Shown here piece after piece: positions 1-8,044 of a stretch of DNA of 12,175 nt. Position 1 is the first letter of the stretch. The number at the start of each line of letters is the position of its first letter. The DNA comes from an uncultured Prevotellaceae bacterium (lineage in GTDB: Bacteria > Bacteroidota > Bacteroidia > Bacteroidales > Bacteroidaceae): NCBI GenBank assembly GCA_946644025.1, contig CAMPCG010000053.1, positions 1-12,175 on the forward strand, in the 5' to 3' direction. Both the position numbers and the translations under genes were made by a program. Under the pieces are notes generated by a model. It saw nothing but the letters and a program-made list of their open reading frames with translations, was not told the DNA's origin and did no database searches.

Positions 1-71
1 ACCCTTTCTACATTTAAAATACGTGCAACGACAACTTTTCCACGGCTCTTTCCCATCAACAGAAGGGAGCA
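1..71 (-). repeat. Left copy of a 71-bp inverted repeat
   Basis: The first 71 bases are the reverse complement of 10738-10808, with only two mismatches (positions 53 and 65). The match stops at base 72 on the inner side. The outer end cannot be seen because the window starts at base 1. Each copy lies just downstream of a gene that points towards it: here the glycosyltransferase, on the right the 92-residue ORF. Read from its gene, each copy therefore has the same orientation, like a repeated 3' element. A small hairpin (81-85 with 93-97) lies between this copy and the glycosyltransferase stop. No transposase or recombinase gene is adjacent inside the window. Confidence 0.93.
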
Positions 72-102
72 CTGGCCATTACGCAACTATTCTGCGTCGA
101 CC

Positions 103-1122
103 TCATGAAAGTTCACTAAACTTTTTCTTTCCCTTGACGTAATACTGCCAGAGCAGGAACAGCGGCGTGCGCTCGTCGGGCTGACCGTCACTGCGCCATT
201 GCTGTATCTTTCGGCGGTCGGCTGCAAAGTCCTTGCGCCAGCGGCAGAAGGCCCGGCGGGCACGGTAGACGGCCAGGAAGTCGCCCAGGTTGCGCTTCAG
301 GAGCAGCATCTGCCACGCCGCCACATAGTCGAGCAGCCAGCGCACGAGCATCACGCGGCGCAGGTCACGCGCGGGCAGACACTTGTAGAGCATCGTCAGG
401 TTGTTGCGGAAATTGAGGAAAGTCTTCATGGGGTTGCCCTTGGGCAGCGTGCCTCCCCCGAGGTGATAGACGTGAGAGGCGGGAACACAGTAGACCGCGT
501 AGCCCTTTATGCACATTCGCCAGCAGAGGTCTATCTCCTCGTTGTGGGCGAAGAAGCGGGCATCGAGTCCACCCACCTCTTTATATATACGCGCACGAAC
601 CAGCAGGGCAGCCCCCGTAGCCCATAGCACGGGCATGGCCGCGTCGTATTGTCCCTCGTCGCGCTCCACGGTATCGAACAGGCGGCCTCGGCAGAAGGGG
701 TAGCCGTAGCGGTCCAGGAAACCGCCGCTGGCACCGGCATACTCAAAACTGTCACGGTGGGTCAGCGAGAGCAGCTTAGGCTGGCAGGCCGCCACCTCGG
801 GGTGAGCGTCCATGAACGCCAGCAGCGGCGTCAGCCAGTGAGGCGTGGTCTCGATGTCGCTGTTCAGCAGCAGATAGTACTCGGCGTCTATCTGTGCCAG
901 TGCGCGGTTATATCCTTCGGCAAAGCCCCAGTTGCGGCCCAGCTCGATAAGTCGTACGGAGGGAAACTGCTCTCGGAGCAGCGCGAGGCTGTCGTCGGTA
1001 GAGCCGTTGTCGGCCACATAGACGGTGGCCTCGTCGCAGGAGTGCTGCAGCACACTTGTAAGATATTGGCGCAGCATCGCCGCCCCGTTCCAGTTGAGGA
1101 TAACAATGGCCAGTCGTTCCAT
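103..1122 (-). CDS. Family 2 glycosyltransferase (GT-A fold)
   Basis: This 339-residue protein probably transfers a sugar from a nucleotide-sugar donor onto a surface polysaccharide or glycolipid acceptor on the cytoplasmic side of the membrane. The N-terminus (IVILNWNG at 6-13, then VADNGSTDDS at 36-45) is the nucleotide-binding start of GT2 enzymes. NSD at 87-89 is the DxD-like metal site. WATGAALLVR (167-176) and FAHNEEIDLCWR (191-202) match the acceptor and catalytic region of the rhamnosyltransferase-like GT2 branch. The C-terminal 90 residues are basic and partly hydrophobic, which suggests a peripheral membrane contact. The start codon follows the mtaB stop after a single base, so translation is probably coupled to mtaB and the two share a transcript. 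The acceptor and sugar cannot be told from sequence. The family call is firm; the substrate is unknown. Confidence 0.93.
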   Translation of the reverse strand: MERLAIVILNWNGAAMLRQYLTSVLQHSCDEATVYVADNGSTDDSLALLREQFPSVRLIELGRNWGFAEGYNRALAQIDAEYYLLLNSDIETTPHWLTPLLAFMDAHPEVAACQPKLLSLTHRDSFEYAGASGGFLDRYGYPFCRGRLFDTVERDEGQYDAAMPVLWATGAALLVRARIYKEVGGLDARFFAHNEEIDLCWRMCIKGYAVYCVPASHVYHLGGGTLPKGNPMKTFLNFRNNLTMLYKCLPARDLRRVMLVRWLLDYVAAWQMLLLKRNLGDFLAVYRARRAFCRWRKDFAADRRKIQQWRSDGQPDERTPLFLLWQYYVKGKKKFSELS

Positions 1123-1123
1123 G

Positions 1124-2605
1124 TCAGTGGTCTGTGATTATGGCAGCGAGTGCCTCGTGATAGTAATCGTATTCGCCCAAGCAGACGTTCATTATCTGGT
1201 TGTCGTATTCCGGGCGGGCCTCGCGTGCCGGCAGCTCCACGCGCAGATAGTTGCGGGTGAAGCCGTGCATGGCCTTTCCACGCGGGGCCTTCTCGAAGAG
1301 CACCTCGGCCTCGGTGCCGGTATATTTCTTGTAGAACGCGATAGTCTTCTGCTCCGACAGCTCGAGCAGCCGGTTGCAGCGTTCGTCCTGCTCCTGTCGG
1401 CTCACCACGTAGGGAATCTTCAGTGCTTGCGTGCCTGGTCTTTCCGAATAGGGAAAGACGTGCAGCTGGCTCACGGGCAGCGACTCCAGCAGGGCGTAGC
1501 TCTGTTCGAAGCACTCGGGGGTCTCGCCGCGGCATCCCGCCATGACGTCCACGCCGATGAAGGCATCGGGCATGAACTCCTTGATGCGGGTGATCTTATC
1601 GCGGAAGAGGGCACTGTCGTAGTGGCGGTGCATGAGCCGCAGCACGTCGTCGCTGCCGCTCTGCAGGGGTATGTGGAAGTGGGGCATGAAGGCCCGGCTC
1701 TCGTGGGCACAATAGTCTATGAGTTCGTCGCTGATGAGGTCGGGCTCCAGGCTGCTGATGCGGTAGCGGCTGATGCCCTCCACGCCGTCGAGGGCGCGCA
1801 CCAGGTCGATGAACCGTTCACCGGTGGTCTTGCCGAAGTCGCCGATGTTCACCCCCGTGAGCACTATCTCGCGGCCACCCTCGCGGGCGGCTTCCTCGGC
1901 CTGGGCCACGAGCGATGCAATCGTTGGGTTTCGGCTGAACCCCCGGGCGAAAGGAATGGTGCAGTAGGTGCAGAAATAGTCGCATCCGTCCTGAACCTTC
2001 AGGAAGTAGCGCGTGCGGTTGCCCCGTGAACAGCTGGGTGCGAAGGTGGTGATGTCCTTCGCCTTCTCCTGACGCACCACCACGGCACATCCTGCCTCCT
2101 TTATCTCCTTTCCCTCCTTTATCTCCTTTCCCTCCTTTATCTCCTTTCCCTCCTTTATCTCCTTTATCTCCTTTATCTCCTTTATCTCCTTTATCTCCTT
2201 TATCTCCTCTACCTCCTCTACCTCCTTTACCTCCTTCTTCCTCAACTCCTCGGCAAGTAGCTGCACCAGACGGTCTTTTTCGTTGTTGCCCAGCACAAGG
2301 CCTACCCCCTCGATGCTGGCCACGGCGGGAGCCTCCAGCTGTGCATAGCACCCGGTGACGACGACAAAGGCGCTGGGATTCTCGCGTATGATGCGGTGAA
2401 TGGCCTGCCGGCATTTGCGGTCGGCCACGCTCGTCACCGAACAGGTGTTGACGAGGCAGATGTCGGCCTGCTCGCCCTTTTCGGCAGTGCGTACGCCAAG
2501 TTCCTGAAGCCTCTTTCCGAAAGTCGATGTCTCAGAGAAGTTCAACTTGCATCCCAGCGTGAAGTAGCGGGCTGTCTTGCCTTGGAAGGCAGAAGAGTCA
2601 ATCAT
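1124..2605 (-). CDS. mtaB: tRNA t6A37 methylthiotransferase MtaB
   Basis: A radical SAM enzyme that adds a methylthio group to t6A at position 37 of tRNAs reading ANN codons, giving ms2t6A. The N-terminal MTTase domain has the three cluster cysteines at 19 (TLGCK), 55 (NTCSVT) and 86 (TGCYAQ). The radical SAM motif is C208-x3-C212-x2-C215 (DGCDYFCTYC), and a TRAM-like RNA-binding domain fills about 428-490. I place the start at MIDSSAFQGK, giving 493 residues. The open frame reaches back to 2764, but those codons lie across both promoters and encode a non-conserved stretch. Removing the unusual 48-residue KEI-like repeat (residues 124-171) leaves about 445 residues, the normal family length. 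The tract sits in the linker between the MTTase and radical SAM domains, so activity is probably kept. Its stop lies one base before the glycosyltransferase start. Confidence 0.95.
   Translation of the reverse strand: MIDSSAFQGKTARYFTLGCKLNFSETSTFGKRLQELGVRTAEKGEQADICLVNTCSVTSVADRKCRQAIHRIIRENPSAFVVVTGCYAQLEAPAVASIEGVGLVLGNNEKDRLVQLLAEELRKKEVKEVEEVEEIKEIKEIKEIKEIKEIKEGKEIKEGKEIKEGKEIKEAGCAVVVRQEKAKDITTFAPSCSRGNRTRYFLKVQDGCDYFCTYCTIPFARGFSRNPTIASLVAQAEEAAREGGREIVLTGVNIGDFGKTTGERFIDLVRALDGVEGISRYRISSLEPDLISDELIDYCAHESRAFMPHFHIPLQSGSDDVLRLMHRHYDSALFRDKITRIKEFMPDAFIGVDVMAGCRGETPECFEQSYALLESLPVSQLHVFPYSERPGTQALKIPYVVSRQEQDERCNRLLELSEQKTIAFYKKYTGTEAEVLFEKAPRGKAMHGFTRNYLRVELPAREARPEYDNQIMNVCLGEYDYYHEALAAIITDH
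2093..2236 (-). repeat. Coding minisatellite: 9-bp units (Lys-Glu-Ile) in mtaB
   Basis: Sixteen consecutive three-residue units (residues 124-171 of MtaB) follow the pattern (K/E)E(I/V/G/A). Going from N to C terminus they are two KEV, EEV, EEI, five KEI, then KEG and KEI alternating three times, and a final KEA. At DNA level the minus strand repeats AAGGAGATA, and the alternating part forms an 18-bp higher-order unit. Each unit is a multiple of three bases, so gain or loss by slippage keeps the frame and only changes linker length. The encoded peptide is highly charged and predicted to be a single helix or coiled coil. Confidence 0.95.
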
Positions 2606-2638
2606 ATAAAAACGAACTACATTGATGATTACAGGTTG

Positions 2639-2669
2639 CAAAAGTACGAAAAAACGGGGGAAAGACAAA
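2639..2669 (-). promoter_or_regulatory. Bacteroidetes-type promoter for mtaB and the glycosyltransferase
   Basis: On the minus strand, TTTG (2669-2666) and TACTTTTG (2646-2639) are separated by 19 bases. This matches the housekeeping promoter pattern known for Bacteroidetes (-33 TTTG, -7 TAnnTTTG). Transcription would begin near 2632, leaving a leader of roughly 25 bases before the mtaB ATG at 2605. This placement supports the shorter MtaB start. No transcript data support it. Confidence 0.72.
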
Positions 2670-2685
2670 GGAAAACAGGTAAATA

Positions 2686-2717
2686 TTTGGCTATTATGGA
2701 AAAAAACCGTAATTTTG
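2686..2717 (+). promoter_or_regulatory. Bacteroidetes-type promoter for the hisGDC operon
   Basis: TTTG (2686-2689) and TAATTTTG (2710-2717) are 20 bases apart, a full match to the Bacteroidetes -33/-7 pattern. Transcription would start near 2724, about 40 bases upstream of the hisG ATG at 2766. It is back-to-back with the mtaB promoter: the two -33 elements are only 16 bases apart, so the polymerase footprints would overlap or compete. I see no histidine-rich leader peptide in the 40-base leader. Confidence 0.75.
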
Positions 2718-2765
2718 CACGCCGAATCATATTGGTCAAACATAAACTGGAATAAACTAGACAAG

Positions 2766-3617
2766 ATGCTTAGAATTGCCGTACAATCGAAAGGTCGTCT
2801 TTACGATGACACCATGCAGCTGCTCAGCGAGGCCGACATCAAGGTGAGTGCCACGAAGCGCACGCTGCTAGTCGCTGCCCATAACTTCCCGCTGGAGGTG
2901 CTCTACCTGCGCGACGACGACATTCCGCAGAGCGTGGCCTCGGGAGTGGCCGACATCGGCGTGGTGGGTGAGAACGAATATGTGGAGCGCGGGGCCGAGG
3001 CCGAGATTATCTCGCGTCTGGGCTTCAGCCAGTGCCGGCTGTCGCTGGCCATACCCAAGGAGACCGTCTATCAGGGGCTGGAGTGGTTCAACGGGAAGAC
3101 CATTGCCACAAGCTACCCCGTCATACTGAATAACTTCCTGAAGAAGAACGTCATACAGGCCGACGTCCACGTCATTACTGGAAGCGTGGAGATTAGCCCG
3201 GGCATAGGTCTTGCCGATGCCATCTTCGACATCGTGAGCAGCGGCTCCACACTGGTGAGCAACAACCTGCGCGAGGTGGAGGTGGTGATGAAGAGCGAGG
3301 CCCTGCTCATAGGCTATCCGAAGATGAGCCAGGAGAAGCGCGACATCCTCGGACAGATGCTCTTCCGCTTTGAGGCTGTGCGACAGGCCGAGGACAAGAA
3401 GTACGTGCGCATGAACGCTCCGAAGGCCCGTCTGAACGAAATCGTCAGCGTGCTGCCCGGACTGAAGAGCCCTACCATCATACCCCTGGCCGACTCCGAG
3501 TGGTGCTCGGTACACACTGTGCTGGAGGAAAAACGCTTCTGGGAGATTATCGGCCAGCTGAAGGAACTGGGCGCACAGGGCATACTGGTCACGCCGATAG
3601 AGAAGATGATATTGTAA
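2766..3617 (+). CDS. hisG: ATP phosphoribosyltransferase, long form (HisG)
   Basis: Catalyses the first step of histidine synthesis, joining ATP and PRPP to give phosphoribosyl-ATP. The protein has 283 residues, the size of the long form that carries its own regulatory domain and needs no HisZ. Visible motifs are the N-terminal LRIAVQSKGRL (2-12), the substrate region around DDIPQSVASGVADIGV (51-66), and the PRPP loop with EISPGIGLADAIFDIVSSG (142-160) followed by STLVSNNL. PGLKSPTIIPL (231-241) to the end is the ACT-like C-terminal domain through which histidine inhibits the long-form enzyme. I chose the ATG at 2766 because an upstream in-frame ATG at 2622 would add 48 non-conserved residues and overlap the promoter. 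The spacing to hisD is 40 bases, so the two are very likely co-transcribed. Confidence 0.97.
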   Translation: MLRIAVQSKGRLYDDTMQLLSEADIKVSATKRTLLVAAHNFPLEVLYLRDDDIPQSVASGVADIGVVGENEYVERGAEAEIISRLGFSQCRLSLAIPKETVYQGLEWFNGKTIATSYPVILNNFLKKNVIQADVHVITGSVEISPGIGLADAIFDIVSSGSTLVSNNLREVEVVMKSEALLIGYPKMSQEKRDILGQMLFRFEAVRQAEDKKYVRMNAPKARLNEIVSVLPGLKSPTIIPLADSEWCSVHTVLEEKRFWEIIGQLKELGAQGILVTPIEKMIL

Positions 3618-3657
3618 TCAGGAGATGGGGAGTTGAGGAGGTAAAGCCGTAAAAGAA

Positions 3658-4962
3658 ATGAAAACATACAAATATCCAGCCAAGGAGCTGTGGGCAGAGA
3701 TAGTCCGTCGTCCACATCTTGACATTACCCAGCTGCAGGCCACCGTCAGTAGCGTGCTGGCCGACGTCCGCGAGCGCGGCGACGAGGCAGTGAAGGAATA
3801 CGAGGAGCGTTTCGACCATATTCGCCTCGACACTTTGGCCGTTAGCCAGGAGGAGATGGACGAGGTCGAGACGCTTGTGTCGCCCGAACTGAAAGAGGCC
3901 ATAGTGCTGGCACATAGCAATATACGCAAATTCCACGAGGCCCAGGCGTTTGCCCCCGTCAAGGTGGAGACCGCCCCAGGCGTGACTTGCTCACAGCGCA
4001 GCGTGCCCATCGAGAAAGTGGGGCTCTACGTACCCGGCGGCACGGCTCCGCTCTTTTCCACCGTGCTCATGCTTGCCACCCCGGCCAAGATTGCCGGATG
4101 CCGCGAGATAGTGCTATGCACACCACCCACTTACCGCGACGAGAAGACGCAGCTCACCATTCATCCGGCCATTCTTGTTGCCGCCCGCATTGCCGGCGTG
4201 AGCAAAATCTTCAAGGCCGGAGGCGTGCAGGCCGTCGGAGCCATGGCCTACGGCACGGAGAGCGTTCCCAAGGTTCATAAAATCTTTGGCCCGGGCAACC
4301 AGTACGTCATGGCCGCCAAGCAACAGGTGTCGCTGGGCGACGTGGCTATCGACATGCCCGCAGGCCCCAGCGAGGTATGCGTCGTGGCCGACGAGACCTC
4401 CGTGCCCGCCTTCGTGGCTGCCGACCTGCTGTCGCAGGCAGAGCACGGCATCGACTCGCAGGTGCTGCTCATCACCACCAGCGAGGAGCTGATAGGGAAG
4501 GTGGAGCAGGAACTTCAACAGCAACTGGAAGCCCTGCCCCGTAAATCCATTGCTGCCCAGGCGCTTGACAATAGTCGCCTGGTGCTGGTACACGACCGTG
4601 AGGAGGCCATGCAGCTCTCCAACCTCTACGCTCCCGAACACCTCATACTTGCCACCGACGACTGGCGCTTGCTGGCCGACAAAGTGGTCAATGCGGGCAG
4701 CGTTTTCTTGGGTAAGTATGCCTGTGAGAGTGCCGGCGACTACGCCAGCGGCACCAACCACACCCTGCCTACCCACGGCTATGCTACGGCCTACAGCGGC
4801 GTGAACCTGGACAGCTATTGCCGCAAGGTCACTTTCCAGCTGCTCACCGAAGAGGGCATTCGCAGCATAGGCCCTGCCGTGGAGCGTATGGCCGAGGCCG
4901 AGCAGCTGCAAGCCCACAAGAACGCAATGACGCTTAGAATAAATGGAGTGAAAGAGAAGTGA
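3658..4962 (+). CDS. hisD: Histidinol dehydrogenase (HisD)
   Basis: Catalyses the last two steps of histidine synthesis, the NAD-dependent four-electron oxidation of L-histidinol to L-histidine, in the cytoplasm. The 434 residues fit the usual family length. The zinc ligands expected from the family are visible as Q260 and H263 (LLSQAEHG), D361 (ESAGDYASG) and H420 (QLQAHKNA). The catalytic Glu-His pair is E327-H328 (YAPEHL). VGLYVPGG (121-128) and FGPGNQYV (210-217) are typical nucleotide-binding signatures. The last codons (GVKEK) and the stop run into the long inverted repeat that separates hisD from hisC. A purine-rich GAGGAGGT lies at 3636-3643, 14 bases before the start, rather far for a classical ribosome site. 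Confidence 0.97.
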   Translation: MKTYKYPAKELWAEIVRRPHLDITQLQATVSSVLADVRERGDEAVKEYEERFDHIRLDTLAVSQEEMDEVETLVSPELKEAIVLAHSNIRKFHEAQAFAPVKVETAPGVTCSQRSVPIEKVGLYVPGGTAPLFSTVLMLATPAKIAGCREIVLCTPPTYRDEKTQLTIHPAILVAARIAGVSKIFKAGGVQAVGAMAYGTESVPKVHKIFGPGNQYVMAAKQQVSLGDVAIDMPAGPSEVCVVADETSVPAFVAADLLSQAEHGIDSQVLLITTSEELIGKVEQELQQQLEALPRKSIAAQALDNSRLVLVHDREEAMQLSNLYAPEHLILATDDWRLLADKVVNAGSVFLGKYACESAGDYASGTNHTLPTHGYATAYSGVNLDSYCRKVTFQLLTEEGIRSIGPAVERMAEAEQLQAHKNAMTLRINGVKEK

Positions 4963-5072
4963 AGGGGGAATGAAAGGGAAGTGAAGGGGACGATACTTTA
5001 AGCCTTTAGAACAAACGTCCCTTTCACTCCCCTTTCACTCCCCTTTTACTTCCCTTTCACTTCGCTTCACTT
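4945..5072. repeat. Long imperfect inverted repeat (hairpin) between hisD and hisC
   Basis: A G/A-rich left arm (about 4945-4992, repeating GAAGTGAAGGG-like words) faces a C/T-rich right arm (about 5016-5072, repeating CCCTTTCACTC). They flank a 23-base loop. Pairing outward from GGGGACG (4986-4992) and CGTCCC (5016-5021) I count a stem of about 36 bp, with a few mismatches, one bulge and some G-U pairs. It overlaps the hisD stop codon and ends 6 bases before the hisC ATG. There is no T-run after it, so it is not a standard intrinsic terminator. It could slow polymerase, hide the hisC start or stabilise the upstream mRNA; these roles are inference. Confidence 0.85.
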
Positions 5073-5078
5073 AAAGAC

Positions 5079-6119
5079 ATGAAACCGCTTAAAGACCTGA
5101 CGCGCCCCAACATCTGGAGCCTTGCCCCGTACAGCAGTGCCCGTAACGAATATTCCGGCCACACGGCCCACGTGTTTCTCGATGCCAACGAGAACCCCTA
5201 CGGCAGTCCGCTGAACCGCTATCCCGACCCTCTGCAGGAAGAGCTGAAGAAGAAAATAGAAGAGGTGAAGGGCATACCGGCCGAGTACACCTTCCTGGGC
5301 AATGGCAGTGACGAGGCCATCGACCTTCCCTACCGCATCTTCTGCCGTCCGGGCGTAGACAACGTGGTGGCCATAGAGCCTACCTACGGCATGTATCGCG
5401 TCTGTGCCGACATCAACGACGTGGAGTACCGCCCCGTGCTGCTCGACGAGCAGTTCCAGCTGCAGGCCGACCGCCTGCTGGCAGCCTGCGACGAGAATAC
5501 CAAGATTATATGGATATGCAGCCCCAACAACCCTACGGGCAACAGCCTTAACCGCGACGAGATAGTTCGCGTGCTCAATGGCTTTGAGGGCATCGTCATC
5601 GTCGACGAGGCCTACAGCGACTTCTCCCGCGAGCGTCCGCTGCGCTACGAGCTGCCCAAATATCCCAACCTCATCGTGCTCAACACCATGAGCAAGGCGT
5701 GGGCGTCGGCCGCCATCCGTCTGGGCATGGCCTTTGCCTCGAAGGAAATCATCGGCTTGATGAATAAGGTGAAATATCCCTACAACGTGAACCAGCTCAC
5801 GCAGCAGCAGGCCATGCGCGTGCTCGACGACCGCTTCGACGTGGAGCGATGGGTGAACATGATTCTGCAGGAGCGCGGACGCATGGTGGAGGCCTTCGCC
5901 CAGCTGCCCATCTGCGAGAGAGTCTATCCCACCGATGCCAATTTCTTCCTGGCCCGCGTCACCGACGCGCAGGGCATCTACGACTATCTGGTGGAGCAGG
6001 GCATCATCGTGCGCAACCGCCACCGCGTAAAACTCTGCAAGAACTGCCTGCGCATCACCATCGGCACACGCAGCGAGAACAACGAACTTTTTGGAGCGCT
6101 GAGACAGTACGGAGCATGA
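5079..6119 (+). CDS. hisC: Histidinol-phosphate aminotransferase (HisC)
   Basis: A PLP-dependent class I/II aminotransferase that converts imidazole-acetol phosphate and glutamate to histidinol phosphate and 2-oxoglutarate. The 346 residues match the family. Visible motifs are DANENPYG (35-42), LGNGSDEAI (73-81), CSPNNPTGN (147-155) for cofactor contact, VDEAYSDF (175-182), and the PLP lysine K206 in [14 protein letters not shown] (203-216). [11 protein letters not shown] (324-334) supplies the conserved arginine for substrate carboxylate binding. The position after hisG and hisD supports HisC over related aminotransferases. The stop codon overlaps the next gene's ATG (ATGA), so translation of the U32 gene is coupled. 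The hairpin just upstream may make hisC expression differ from hisGD. Confidence 0.96.
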   Translation: MKPLKDLTRPNIWSLAPYSSARNEYSGHTAHVFLDANENPYGSPLNRYPDPLQEELKKKIEEVKGIPAEYTFLGNGSDEAIDLPYRIFCRPGVDNVVAIEPTYGMYRVCADINDVEYRPVLLDEQFQLQADRLLAACDENTKIIWICSPNNPTGNSLNRDEIVRVLNGFEGIVIVDEAYSDFSRERPLRYELPKYPNLIVLNTMSKAWASAAIRLGMAFASKEIIGLMNKVKYPYNVNQLTQQQAMRVLDDRFDVERWVNMILQERGRMVEAFAQLPICERVYPTDANFFLARVTDAQGIYDYLVEQGIIVRNRHRVKLCKNCLRITIGTRSENNELFGALRQYGA

Positions 6120-7963
6120 AGCGACGACTGGAACTGCTCTCCCCCGCCCGCGACCTGGCTTGCGGCATAGCGGCCATCGACCACGGTGCCGACGCTGTCT
6201 ATATCGGTCCGCCCAGCTTTGGCGCGCGGGCCACAGCGGGCAACAGCGTCGAGGACATAGCCCAGTTGTGCAGCTATGCCCACCAGTATGACGCCCGCGT
6301 CTACGTCACCGTCAACACCATCATCTTCGACCAAGAGCTTCCCGCCCTGCGTCGGCTGCTGCGCCAGCTGGCCGAGGCGGGTGCCGACGCCGTGCTCTTC
6401 CAGGACATGGCCGTGCCCCTCATCGTCAAGGAAGAGGGGCTGCCCCTGCAGCTCCATGCCTCTACGCAGACCGATAACCGCACGGCCCAGAAGGCGGCGT
6501 GGCTCGGTGCCCTGGGAGCCAGCCGTGTGGTGCTGGCCCGCGAGCTGTCGAAAGACGAGATTGCCGACATCCACGCCCGCGTGCCTGGCGTAGAGCTGGA
6601 GGCGTTTGTGCACGGGGCCCTCTGCGTGAGCTACAGTGGTGTGTGCTACGCCTCGCAGCACTGCTTCCACCGGTCGGCCAACCGCGGCGAGTGTGCCCAG
6701 CTGTGTCGCATGAAGTACGACCTGGTCGACGCCGACGGCCGCACCCTGCAGCACGACCGCTACCTGCTCTCGCTCAAAGACCTCAACCAGAGCCGACACC
6801 TGGAGGAACTCATCCAGGCCGGCGCCACGTCGTTTAAGATAGAGGGCCGGCTGAAGGACATGGCCTACGTGAAGAATGTCACTGCCGCCTACAGCCAGCT
6901 GCTCGACCGCTTCATCAGCCGTCACACGGACGACTACGAGCGTGCCTCGCTGGGCCGCTGCCGCTATACCTTCACCCCCGACCTGCGCAAGACCTTCAAC
7001 CGGGGCTACACCACCTACTTCCTGAATGGCCGTCAGCCCGACATCTACTCCCCCGACACGCCGAAGGCCATGGGCGAGTTCGTTGGCACGGTGAAGGACC
7101 TGTGGCCACGTGGCTCCGAGCTGCGCGTGGCGGGCACCGCCTCGTTTGCCAACGGCGACGGTCTCTGCTTCATCGACGCCGACCGCCGGTTGCAGGGCTT
7201 CCGCGTGAACCGTGCCGAGGGCAACCGCCTCGTCGTGGCAGGACGGCTGCCCGCAGCCCTGCAGAAGGGCATGAGCCTCTACCGCAACAACGACCAACAG
7301 ATGGAGCGCCTGCTGGCCGCGAAGAGCAGCGAACGCAAGATTCCCGTCACGATGGCACTCGAAACCACGACCGACGGCTTCCGCCTCATTGTCCATGACG
7401 GACGCCATGAACTGTCAGCCACCATCGTCTGCGAGCACCAGCAGGCACAGAAACCACAGCACGACAACATCGTGCGCGAGCTGTCGAAGCTGGGCAACAC
7501 GCCCTACGAGTGTATCGAGCTGCGACTGCCCGAGGACTTCGACCTCTTCATCCCCGCCAGCCGTCTGGCAGAGCTGAGAAGGAAATGCCTGGAATCTACC
7601 ACAGAGAAACCCACCCCCCAGGAACCCACCACTCTGGGCGGTGGCTCCTTGGATGTCGGGTCTCTGGGCGATGGCTCTCCGGGATACTCATCGAACGTCG
7701 CCAACGCTCTTGCGCGCCAGTTCTATCAGTCGCAGGGCATAGACCCATCGCCCGCCTTCGAGCTGCAGGAGCCTCAGGGCGAGAGCGTGCTCATGCAGTG
7801 CCGCCACTGCTTGCGCTATGCCCTCGGCCACTGCGTGAAGCACGGCGGCACACCGCCCACTTGGCGCGAACCGCTCTTCCTCACCCTGGCCAACGGACGC
7901 CGCTTCCGCCTGCACTTCGACTGCCGCAACTGTGTGATGCAGCTCGTCAGCACCTTAAGTTAG
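6116..7963 (+). CDS. U32-family protein, RlhA/TrhP-like RNA hydroxylation factor
   Basis: Members of this family annotated as peptidase U32 are known in E. coli to support hydroxylation of RNA: RlhA (23S rRNA C2501) and TrhP (tRNA U34). The 615 residues and a long C-terminal part after the U32 core resemble the longer RlhA/YdcP layout. The N-terminus (LELLSPARD, 5-13, and GADAVYIG, 24-31) is the U32 barrel start. The signature runs from [16 protein letters not shown] (162-177) to [10 protein letters not shown] (189-198), with the family cysteines at 170, 177, 193 and 197. A C-terminal cysteine set (CRHC 562-565, C573, CRNC 603-606) may bind metal. Residues about 495-525 are a Pro/Thr then Gly/Ser/Asp repeat, probably a flexible linker. 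The start at 6116 overlaps the hisC stop by 4 bases; an open frame back to 5849 lies inside hisC. Which RNA it acts on is unresolved. Confidence 0.9.
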   Translation: MKRRLELLSPARDLACGIAAIDHGADAVYIGPPSFGARATAGNSVEDIAQLCSYAHQYDARVYVTVNTIIFDQELPALRRLLRQLAEAGADAVLFQDMAVPLIVKEEGLPLQLHASTQTDNRTAQKAAWLGALGASRVVLARELSKDEIADIHARVPGVELEAFVHGALCVSYSGVCYASQHCFHRSANRGECAQLCRMKYDLVDADGRTLQHDRYLLSLKDLNQSRHLEELIQAGATSFKIEGRLKDMAYVKNVTAAYSQLLDRFISRHTDDYERASLGRCRYTFTPDLRKTFNRGYTTYFLNGRQPDIYSPDTPKAMGEFVGTVKDLWPRGSELRVAGTASFANGDGLCFIDADRRLQGFRVNRAEGNRLVVAGRLPAALQKGMSLYRNNDQQMERLLAAKSSERKIPVTMALETTTDGFRLIVHDGRHELSATIVCEHQQAQKPQHDNIVRELSKLGNTPYECIELRLPEDFDLFIPASRLAELRRKCLESTTEKPTPQEPTTLGGGSLDVGSLGDGSPGYSSNVANALARQFYQSQGIDPSPAFELQEPQGESVLMQCRHCLRYALGHCVKHGGTPPTWREPLFLTLANGRRFRLHFDCRNCVMQLVSTLS

Positions 7964-8044
7964 GAGACGACGCCAACAAAAGAGCGGGGGAAAATACAAT
8001 AATGCATCCCTTTCAGGGTTATATAATGTATAAACGGGTGAATC

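Noticed and set aside
1025..2029. Long plus-strand open frame opposite mtaB
   Set aside because: It is a shadow of GC-rich mtaB and the glycosyltransferase start; its protein shows no recognisable domain, and mtaB motifs are clear.
2606..2764. Upstream extension of MtaB by 53 residues
   Set aside because: It covers both promoters and encodes a Phe-rich, non-conserved stretch; the family N-terminus begins at MIDSSAF.
2622..2765. Upstream extension of HisG by 48 residues
   Set aside because: It overlaps the promoter pair and is unlike any HisG N-terminus; MLRIAVQSKGRL is the canonical beginning.
5849..6115. Extension of the U32 frame back into hisC
   Set aside because: This is out-of-frame hisC sequence; the ATGA overlap gives the natural start, and LELLSPARD is the family N-terminus.
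5067..7408. Long minus-strand open frames (5067-6023 and 5984-7408) opposite hisC and the U32 gene
   Set aside because: The translations are His/Val/Ala-rich antisense shadows without domains; the plus-strand genes carry full family signatures.
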